Shown: positions 56,401 through 64,000 of the stretch, piece by piece
Layout: each line of letters starts with the position of its first letter
How positions within the stretch are numbered: the first letter of the stretch is position 1
Assembly (NCBI GenBank): GCA_021613335.1
Contig: JAJTWR010000452.1
Location: forward strand, 210,001-274,000
Reading direction: 5' to 3'
Length of the DNA stretch: 64,000 nt
Source: Whitmania pigra
Taxonomy: Eukaryota; Annelida; Clitellata; Hirudinida; Haemopidae
Notes under the pieces: model-generated
What the model was told of the DNA's origin: nothing
What the model saw: the letters and a program-made list of their open reading frames with translations, nothing else
The model's database searches: none
Position numbers and translations under genes: made by a program

Positions 56401-58454
56401 AGTGAAACTTCTAAACACGGCCTCATCACAAACTCCGCCCTTCTGCTGGTCAAAAACAGGGTACAACCCATGGATCTGGTTGCCTTGGATACGTGCAAGG
56501 GTAACCGACTCTACTCTTTCCTGTCCATGTCGTGGGGAATCGTGGCCGACGTCGACATCGAAAGTGAAAGGTACAGAAATCTCGGAAAGGCCAGGTTTAC
56601 CGTTGGAGCTGTTGCTAGGATACTGGGTAATGTTTATTTTTAAATGTTGTCATTGGTGTTGTTGTTGTTGTTTCTGTACTTTTAAGAGTTGGTTTTTAGT
56701 TTCGCTGTGTGATGTTGTGATGTTGTGATGCTGTTTCGTCCGAAAAATCAAATCGACTCTGAACGCTTACTCATTGTCAACAACGCCGACAATAGCATTA
56801 TGACGGCTGTCTTGTTGTTATTGTTATTATTATCGTTGTTGATGGTGATGTTATATCTTTGAGAAAATTAATGACTTTATATTTTCCGAATGAAAGCTTC
56901 GCCGGTCACGGATGGTTTCACTTTGATTTTGAAAGCCGATGTCTGGTGATTTGTAATACATCAATCAGAAATAATTGCTTTAGCTTGCATTACCCGTGAC
57001 GTGACGTAAGCACCTGGCTTTCAAATGTTGCAATGCAGAGGTCATTTTCGATCCAGGTTTGAGGAAATATTCTGGAAAGCTCCATTTCCTGCCAATCAAT
57101 CCAGCTTACAAGAGCAAGTGGTCCTCTTATGATCTGTCTCCTTGTCAGATTACAACTGGCGGTGACCAAAATGAGAGGTTTGATTGATTGAATTGTATTA
57201 AATTGTTAATTGTCTCCTTCTTTGCACTGAAGAATTCCTGCTGATAAAGTGGCATCTATTTGTGTCGAATTGGAGTGTACACGAGTGTGTCACAAAGTAA
57301 AATGAATAAGTTAGAATTAAAAAAAAAATTCCTCACAGTAATTACCACCTATCTAAGTGTTTACAAAGCAATAATGGTTGCCTAGGATAGCAAACAATGT
57401 TTTTAATTACACTCTTGACTGGTGTCCTTAAATCTTATCTTCTGCATTTATTTTCTGAATTTCAATGACGTCAAAACAATTGATTCTGTGCTTTTTAAAG
57501 CAAAGAGCCAATGACAGAGGCTTGCACAATGACTTCTATGGTCCCACATTTTCAACCGGATTCAAATTCAAACCCGTTGCCGAGCAGATATTTTTTATTT
57601 CTGCTACGACTAAGAAAACTACGCCCACTTATAATTTTGAATTCCTTTTAAAAGTCAATTGAATGTAAATGAGTTTGTTTTGTTTTCCTGCTCTTTTTTT
57701 TGTAACCAATTTCCACTTGATCGTGATTGCAATAATAATTTCCTCCAGCAACGATTCAACTCAGAGCTCCAGATCGCAATCCGTCGCTGCCGGCTCCTCC
57801 GAGGGACGGTCGGGAGAACAAGAGGTGGCCACTCCGCTCCTCGCGCCGCTCGACCGACCGGTCCCCAAGAACTGGGTGACCATGACTGCCAACGACTTCG
57901 TGACCGTGGTGGCCATCTATCAGACGCACCTGTCTCAAGACATGCTGGTATTTCCCCACTCGAGGCTCAAGGACGGTTGCATCTATTTGGTCGTCATGAG
58001 AGGATCCGTTTCGAGGTGATGAGGCTTTTTGCCACGATAATAATCTTGTATGAGCACTTGGAAATTTGTCTGAATTTGATTGATTGTCTGCCCAATTCTC
58101 TTACCTTATGTGGATTCATGAAATATCAATATATAATATATAATGTAGTTACATTGTATGCACATTGTGTGCACGTATATTGTGCATATTTCTCGAGGTT
58201 GTTGAAAGAATACAATTTATAAAAAAAAAAATCAAAACTTTTCCAGGTACAAAGTCCTGCAGATGTTCAACGCTATGCACACTGGAGAGATGGAAATATT
58301 GGAGGATGACTGTTGTGAAGTTATCAAAGTCGCCGCCTTCCGCTTGGAACCAGAGGAATCGCCAGAGGGCGTAATCATGGTCGATGGGGAGGAGGTGGAA
58401 TACGGCCCCATTCAGGGTCAGGTCATTGAAGGGCTTGCTAGGGCGTTTTCATGA
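53422..58454 (+). CDS. SPHK: Sphingosine kinase
   Basis: Eight exons: 53422-53977, 54292-54444, 54868-54962, 56132-56247, 56403-56626, 57057-57177, 57749-58015, 58247-58454; 579 residues, frames closing at each junction. It phosphorylates sphingosine to sphingosine-1-phosphate, mostly in cytosol and at membranes. The amino part has the YLRVYAYPLL block typical of sphingosine/ceramide kinases. The DAGK-type catalytic domain shows nucleotide-binding NPFSGTGKAL, catalytic SGDGLIFEVINGL, LPGGSGNAL and SWGIVADVDIESERYRNLG. The carboxy domain has KNWVTMTANDFV and the closing VDGEEVEYGPIQGQV, as in SPHK1/2. An insertion between residues about 420-460 (serine-rich, RSQSVAAGSSEGRSG) is shorter than in SPHK2. 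The large third intron carries microsatellites. Confidence 0.95.
54975..55175. repeat. Intronic (ATC)n-rich microsatellite
   Basis: ATC/ACT triplet blocks with an internally repeated ATCACCATCATCACTAGCAC unit, in the third sphingosine kinase intron, starting 10 bp after the splice donor. Confidence 0.9.
55320..55512. repeat. Intronic (ACTC)n microsatellite
   Basis: ACTC tetranucleotide runs with occasional ACTCAC slips. The long open frame across it (poly Thr-His-Ser-Leu) is an artefact. Confidence 0.95.
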
Positions 58455-59465
58455 ATCATTCACCCTTGGTGGCCTTAAAAGTAAACATTCCCATAACGGA
58501 GCATGCATGCTAACTTTAACGATGAAATATATGTTGTTTTTTTTTAATACTTTTTTTTTATCGTGCATCTCTTTATTAGAGAGGAGTATGTATTGAAATT
58601 TTGTTGGTCCGTTAATCTGTATTTTTACGCGCTTTCAAATAAATCAAACTCCAAATTGATAACTGCTGATAAGAACTTTTTTTAAGTCCATAGGTCGGAT
58701 GTTTGTTTTGTCACGTCACTCGTTTTAATTTCATGTTCGTGTTGCTATCCTAATGTGTTTATGCTTTTTTGTTTCTCAACTTTTCACTAGCGTTTTTTGA
58801 AGTCCACGTTTGTTGAACTAATTATATTGTTGTTGTTGTTTTTGTTTTTGTCGTTGTTTTGTAAGTGATGTGCGCCTCATTCTCAACGACTGTTTTCACA
58901 AGAACATCCTAATTCGGAGACAATGGAAGCCGTTACTGTTGCAGAAGGTTCCGCCATCTGTTGTTTTAGATTTCATTTCAGCACTTCCTAAAACTCATTC
59001 TATCATTCAGTTTTATGTTTTCCTACTTTTAGGAGAGTACGTAAATTTCAAGATCTTGTAAAGGGGTAAGGAATTCATGGCGAATTTGAGGTGGGTCCGA
59101 GAATTAAGACTAAAACTGGGACTTCGGATTGGGGAGGCTAACAAAGAGGAATATGATGGAAACGTGAGGAGGAAATTCGATGACAAGGCGCAACATTTTA
59201 ACCCACAAACGAAAGTCAGTCAGTGATCTCTGAGTCGACCTTTTTGAGGTAAAGGGTAGACCAAAATAGGCCATAAAACGTGACATTTGAGAAAGGACGC
59301 GTATAATCGTTAAATTATCATTAAAATCTCTTTGAATGTCACCGAAGCGGTTATTTCTTTCGGACAAAAACTTTAAATATTAAGAATTATTCTTGCTTAG
59401 AGTAAATTTCAAAAACGAATTAACTATCCATTGTCAAAAAAAATTGTCGTCCAGAGGTCAAACCT
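58455..59465. other. Intergenic; one unexplained open stretch
   Basis: 58863-59061 reads open as DVRLILNDCFHKNILIRRQW and onward after an acceptor-like AG, without a start codon. I could not connect it to either neighbour. Otherwise nothing. Confidence 0.35.
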
Positions 59466-60226
59466 ATGGAGAGTGCATCTTCCGCAGAAATTCAAGAAGA
59501 AGAAGAGGAATACGAAGATTATGAATTAGATGATGAAGAAGAAGATGAAGAAGAGGAGGAGGAAGAGGAAGAAGAAGCCAGCTGGAATCTAATCTTTTCA
59601 GAGCAAAGCATCAACAACTTTGTTAGCACTTTGGAAGGAAAATGCCTCATGCTGGCAATGTTAGTTTTCGTGCATCAATGAGGGCAATGTAATAATGTGT
59701 GTTAATGTGAATAAATAAACTTTGACCATGAAGCATCATTTCCGATGATGTGTCATATTTTGATAATTGCTTTTTCTCCTCTTGCGTTCTAAAAATCAGA
59801 CAAATTATGAGATCAAAATTTATGACTGCCTAAAGACTAATTTACAATTTACCTCAATGATTTCATTCCCGGCTATGTTTATCTGTCATTATTCATCTAA
59901 GGTACTTGAACATTCCCACAACTACCATCGTCTACTTGAGAAACACCGTCAAAGCTCAGGACTTGCAAAGATCAGTTCTCGACAAAAACATTCTGCTCTA
60001 CTGGCTGGCTTTGAGGGCAGCCTCACCAAATAAGAAGAAAGCCAAGGAATTGGCGAAAGCTCTCAGAGCGTGTGGACTGGATGAATTAGCTGACTCCGTC
60101 ATGCCGACTTTGTTAGCTAACCAGATGTTCAAGTCGCTAGAGGAAATGCGTCAAGACAGCAAGAGAAAGTCCAATGAAGACGAGGCAAACGAAGGTGAAG
60201 AGAAAGAAAAAAAACCATCGCTTTAG
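59466..60226 (+). CDS. Acidic death-domain protein
   Basis: Two exons, 59466-59659 and 59902-60226, 172 residues. The amino 40 residues are almost all glutamate/aspartate. From about residue 43 a death-domain-like six-helix pattern follows: FVSTLEGKCLMLAMYLNIP, TIVYLRNTVKAQDLQRS, ILLYWLALRAA, AKELAKALRACGLDELADSV. The intron splits the domain after LMLAM. A charged lysine/glutamate tail ends the protein. Death domains mediate homotypic adaptor contacts in apoptosis and innate immune signalling; the partner is unknown. No other domain such as TIR, kinase or caspase is attached, so it is adaptor-sized. An upstream exon cannot be excluded. Confidence 0.72.
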
Positions 60227-60577
60227 TGACTTGAAGCCTTGAATTTAAATGCTCAGGTGTTCAACGATGTGTACACTGTTTCCTTACAACATCGATTTTT
60301 TTTGTGTCTAAAAATTCGCTTTTACTACAAATTTTTGAATGTATACCGCTTTTTGAATGGTTAAGAATTGTACTCGAGCCTCAAATATTCAATGTGAAAT
60401 GTGCTTCAACTGAGGTCGACTTTTGCCTCAGTTGAAAGGGGTTTTTGCCAAAGTCGAGGATGGAATTTCGCTTGTATCAGGGTTGAGTCTTGAAGACAAC
60501 CATACATGTCGCCTAGATTCCCTACCAACCTTTTATTTTTTTTTAACCCAAGCCTATTTAAAAATGTTGCATACACG

Positions 60578-60650
60578 CAGTGACGTCATTTCAGCATTTT
60601 CCAAGGCGGCAAACGCTTGCACAGCTTGAGGAGATAACCTTTTTTGAGCT
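60578..60650. mobile_element. MITE fragment (same family as 20922)
   Basis: CAGTGACGTCATTTCAGCAT followed by TTTTCCAAGG and GCAAACGCTTGCACAGCTTGA matches the reverse end of the 20.9-kb MITE. The other end is not seen. Confidence 0.6.
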
Positions 60651-61141
60651 TCTTTTTTTTTATAAACATGTCATTTGTTGTGACTATGTTCCACAAGTGA
60701 AACGCTGGGCACTTCTCGTCTGTGCATGTCCATAACACAAAATCAAGCTCTAAATTAATAAAAACTAAGCAACAACTGAATCAAAAAGCATTTAATTGAT
60801 TTATATTTTAACTAGAATTTAACAAGTAATCCATTTAATAAGTAATATATTGGAAATAATATTGTCACATTATAAACTTGTCATATTATTTCGCGATGGC
60901 TTGAAATGGTGTACTGAAAACATCGTTCATGGCACCTTTTCACGCATTTCATGTTTTTTGTATTTTTACAACATTCTGCATACATTCCTTGTTGACTTTA
61001 TATAACATAATGTATAATATTTAATAATGTATAATATATACTTTTATATAACGTTCAACTCCATCAAAACGAACACAGTTGGAAAGAAGTGGGGCTGAAT
61101 ATCCACCGAGACATTGGCGTGGTGATCCCTTGAGTGGTCCG

Positions 61142-61195
61142 CAGGGATGTCATTTCATCTTTTTCTGGGGGGTTGGGTGGGGAAACCCCCCGTAA
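61142..61195. mobile_element. MITE fragment beside the orphan LRP exon
   Basis: CAGGGATGTCATTTCATC and G-rich/C-rich interior as in the other copies. It ends almost at the start of the LRP-type coding stretch. Confidence 0.5.
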
Positions 61196-61202
61196 ATCAT
61201 GA

Positions 61203-61530
61203 GGAGATGACTGTTTTGCATCTAAAGTCAAGCCCGATGATCCCAGGAAGATGACGATCATCTTCTCGAACAGGCACGAACTCAGGCAGCTGAATACGCA
61301 TCAGCACACCTACACGACCCTCATCAGGGGTCAGAGGAATGTCATTGCACTCAATTTCTTGTACAACCACAAGGAGAAGGGCCACGACAACCTCCTGTTT
61401 TGGAATGATATCGTCGAGGACAAGATCTATAAGGGCACGCTTGGGTCCACAGTGCTCAGTGATGTTCAGCCAATAATAAAGAGAGGACTGATAATGACAA
61501 AAGGCCTGGCTATTGATTGGGTGACGGAGC
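61203..61530 (+). pseudogene. Orphan LDL-receptor-family (LRP) exon
   Basis: An open stretch reads DCFASKVKPDD (end of an EGF-like repeat), then MTIIFSNRHELRQL, TTLIRGQRNVIALNFLY, LLFWNDIVEDKIYKGTL and KGLAIDWVTELLW: about two blades of a YWTD beta-propeller as in LRP/LDLR extracellular parts. An AG near 61202 and a GT after ELLW (61534) could be splice sites. No other LRP exon (ligand-binding repeats, further blades, membrane segment) is found within several kilobases either side. It is therefore either a relic or one exon of a gene whose remainder lies elsewhere. I call it a gene fragment. Confidence 0.7.
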
Positions 61531-61909
61531 TATTATGGGTATGGGTCGACCATAGGGGTAAGGGTCGACTATGGTCGGACCATAGCGGGTATGAGTCTTC
61601 TTGAGTTGAAGTCTCTGATCATTGATGTTTTTTTAGGATTTTTGACATATGCCTTTGAAGCCCGACAATTGCTGAAGTCACTAAGCCATATTTTACAATG
61701 GGAAAGAATGTGGAGTCAAAACAAAAAGTATCAAAGGTATCTTTATTTCCTTTTTGATATCTTTGATAAAGATTACAAAAATTATAAAATTGAAAATTTT
61801 TGAATTTCAGCTCTAAGATATGTCCTTTGATAATAAGGGATTAATAAAGCTATTTATGAGAAAAGTTCAAAATCTGATTGCTATTGCAGATTCATGAAAC
61901 ATTAATTAT

Positions 61910-62810
61910 TCATTCATTTGGAAGAGTGACTTGCCTAGGTGCAATGATGCATCCATCTTCATAATAACAAATATCTTTTTCAGTTTCACTAATTTTGAGA
62001 CAATAGAAGCAGAAGAATTTCCTACAAACTGGACAATTTACACAATTACACTTGTCTATGTGATTTATCAACAATCCACAATTTGGACATCCTCGAACTG
62101 ATGGAGCAAATCTGTTTACAATGCTTTTCTCTGGACAAGTGGCTAAGATCATCAGCTTGCTGGCTCCTCTATCACAATCTGCATTGCCACATTTCTGATG
62201 TGAATCAGAGATCCATGGCTTCTTGCAAAACCAGCAAAAATATTCTAATCCAACTTTTGCACACTTGGGACACCTCACCTGATCAGTTCTAATATCTTGC
62301 GATTTCTCAAGAAGGTAATGACACACAGGACAAGGTTCCACTCTTCTGAGACCAGAAATATAATTGATGCTTATCTGTTTTTCCATCTTCACTCTCTCGG
62401 CATGAGTACTGTTTGAGGTTGACCTCATCACGCTTTTACATGTAGAAAAAGGCCATATCTCATTACAATCAAATTCTGGGCATTTAATGATTGATTTCCC
62501 ATTTTTCAATTCATTAGAGCAATAATCCCTCATTGATTCGGAACCTGAAGAAATTAAGACATTTCGATAGATTTACTTTATAAAAATCATGAATTTATAT
62601 TATTGTACCAAAATGTCATAATAGGAATTTAATGAAGCCAAGTGAAAGCATCGAAATTTGTAAACACTCGCTGATAATGTGGCCGCAAAGCATGATCGCT
62701 TTCCAAACGTTGGGATCATCATCAACTGTGAGCATGTCTTCTCCTTGATTTGTCCATTTGCAACTTCTCGATAATTTCGGGGTAAAACCGTTCGAGACGG
62801 ACGCACACAT
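61910..62810 (-). CDS. RBR-type E3 ubiquitin ligase
   Basis: Two exons, 62810-62666 and 62544-61910, 259 residues. RING1 is degenerate (IMLCGHIISE then CSESMRDYC, KCPEFDCNEIWPF). An in-between-RING domain follows at about residues 120-172 (CPVCHYLLEKS, VRCPKCAKV, YFCWFCKKPW, CGNADC). RING2 is at about 201-230 (CPNCGLLINHIDKCNCVNC, CPVCRKFFCFYC). Cysteine 214 is the candidate catalytic residue that would carry ubiquitin. The histidine usually two positions later (GCNHM type) is a cysteine here, which may impair transfer. Small RBR proteins of this form occur as expanded families in fish and invertebrates. The donor reads GTTTAC. Its 5' end is copied in inverted orientation at 63226-63344. Confidence 0.85.
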
Positions 62811-62906
62811 TTTAATGAGATGCTAAGAAAAAATAAAGCTCCACCCCTAAACAAATAAAACTCCGCCTAAAATGAGTAAAAGTGAATCTTTTATCCGCAA
62901 TATATA
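62771..62906 (-). repeat. Left arm of inverted duplication (RBR 5' end)
   Basis: Promoter-proximal DNA and first 13 or so codons of the RBR gene. Matches 63226-63344 in reverse orientation: ATTGCGGATAAAAGATT versus ATTACGGATCAAAGATT, then GGGGTGGAGCTT, GCATCTCATTAAAATGTGTG and CGTCCGTCTCGAACGG. Confidence 0.85.
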
Positions 62907-63007
62907 TTAAGTCATTAACATAGAAGTCTCTAATAAAGTTTTATTATAATTTTGGAATTACTTGACGTCTGACATTAGCGATCGAGTGTTTAAAGTTTAC
63001 GCTTTGC

Positions 63008-63160
63008 CTAATCCTAACCCTATCCTATTCCCTAATCCTAACCCCTAACCCTACCCTATTCCCTAACCCTACCCTAACCCCTAACCCTACCCTATCCCCT
63101 AATCCTAACCCCTAACCCTACCCTATCCCCTAATTCTAACCCTAACCCTACCCTAATTCT
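63008..63160. repeat. Interstitial telomere-like CCCTAA repeats
   Basis: About 150 bp of CCCTAA, CCCTAAC, CCCTATC and CCCTACC units. CCCTAA is the complement of TTAGGG, the common metazoan telomere repeat. It lies between the two inverted arms. Confidence 0.88.
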
Positions 63161-63225
63161 TGAGCGGATCTATTCGGAGCCTAAAAATGCGGACCGATTT
63201 TCCCTAAAAAGAGATATACCTAAAA

Positions 63226-63344
63226 ATATTACGGATCAAAGATTTACTTTTAGTAAGCTTAATTTGTTTTGGGTGGAGCTTCATTAAAGTGGAGCATCTC
63301 ATTAAAATGTGTGCGTCCGTCTCGAACGGTTTTTCCAATTTCGG
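63226..63344 (+). repeat. Right arm of inverted duplication, decayed RBR 5' end
   Basis: Repeats the RBR upstream region and the start ATGTGTGCGTCCGTCTCG on the plus strand. The frame from 63307 diverges after MCASVSNGF and stops after about 50 codons, so this copy does not encode the ligase. Confidence 0.8.
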
Positions 63345-64000
63345 AGTCAAAGGTTTTTTCCTTATCTTATCATCGGAACTCATTATTAATAAACACAAAA
63401 TTAAAGGTGATTCTGGAAATTCTAAGCTATTTTTGGACATGGGACTTGCAAAATAAAATTAAAAGATTCTACTTTTACTCAAAAATTTACATTTATCAAT
63501 ATTATTTTATATATAGTCATTTGCATAATGGCAGTTATTTTGAAATCAGCTTAACAGCATGTTAAGAAGAAGGTCCATAATAGGAATTCCTTCTAATTTA
63601 AAAAAATAGTCTTTACTGATGCCAATCAGCGTATTTCTGGAATGGCCGAGTGATTCCCTGGTTCATTATTGATTCCTGAAAAATTTTGACACTTGGGAAT
63701 GGCAGGCTGAAAATCTATGAAAAAATTGTCAGTATAAGTCGTATCAATGTACTGTGGTATAAAATGGTTTAAAATTGTATTCGAGCCTAGAACCATTTTC
63801 TAAAATTTGGATTCTAAATACCTTCTTGTCTGGGTCATGCAAAATTCCATATAGCCGGTGAACCGAACCATTTATCAAGTGACTACTTTTCTTTCATTCC
63901 TATTTGTCTTAATTTTTTAAAAAAGGTCTTGCTTCGAATTGGGAACGGCACTCCATCTTCTTTGTGGAGCGATTAAGTAAATTCGTAGCTCAATAATGCC
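63345..64000. other. Non-coding end of window
   Basis: No gene, RNA or recognisable repeat. Confidence 0.4.

Noticed and set aside
58863..59061. Possible extra exon upstream of the death-domain gene
   Set aside because: No start codon and no compatible splice path to 59466 could be found.
63000..63160. True chromosome end
   Set aside because: The telomere-like units are degenerate and unique DNA continues on both sides, so the block is interstitial.

Overview
The window looks like nuclear DNA of an invertebrate metazoan. The DNA is AT-rich. Genes are split by many short introns (mostly 50-500 bp, one candidate of 22 bp). Recognisable genes are animal ones: alpha-actinin, a calpain-5/TRA-3-type protease, sphingosine kinase, an LDL-receptor-family fragment, a death-domain protein and an RBR ubiquitin ligase. 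Transposon relics are LINE and hAT types. An interstitial block of CCCTAA-type telomere-like repeat (TTAGGG class) is present. I cannot name the species or phylum from the sequence.

Left part (1-31 kb) is accessory and repeat-rich. It opens with a broken LINE on the minus strand. Single-exon genes of one family follow: class I SAM-dependent methyltransferases resembling histamine N-methyltransferase (HNMT). I count eight copies in three sequence groups. Plus strand: 3.3 kb and 8.6 kb, a near-identical pair. Minus strand: 5.1 kb (truncated), 11.8 kb (relic) and 15 kb. Plus strand: 24.3 kb (frameshifted), 26.8 kb (intact) and 29.5 kb (early stop). Between the groups sits a tandem trio of small RING-H2 genes (18.1-22.7 kb, minus strand) with identical first and second exon lengths (34 and 116 nt) and unrelated last exons. 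The same region holds two hAT-type elements with perfect 8-bp target duplications, a hAT-like MITE family, LINE fragments, a dispersed repeat that accompanies the methyltransferase copies, and three very long (TAA)n arrays.

Right part (31.9-64 kb) is a denser, conserved gene block. On the minus strand are a 22-exon alpha-actinin (887 aa) and a 12-exon calpain-5-like protease with C-terminal C2 domain (633 aa). The calpain shares a roughly 300-bp divergent promoter region with a 9-exon coiled-coil protein on the plus strand (645 aa, not firmly identified). Further plus-strand genes are an unrecognised 343-aa single-exon gene, an 8-exon sphingosine kinase (579 aa), a 172-aa acidic death-domain protein and an orphan LRP-type YWTD exon. 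Last, on the minus strand, is a 259-aa RBR ligase. Its 5' end is duplicated in inverted orientation on the other side of the telomere-like repeats.

The right-hand genes are mostly unrelated housekeeping or cytoskeletal functions and do not form an obvious pathway. The left-hand array of rapidly duplicating methyltransferases and RING-H2 proteins is the most lineage-specific content. Exon boundaries were read by eye from reading frame, GT/AG signals and remembered family conservation; no alignment or transcript evidence was available.
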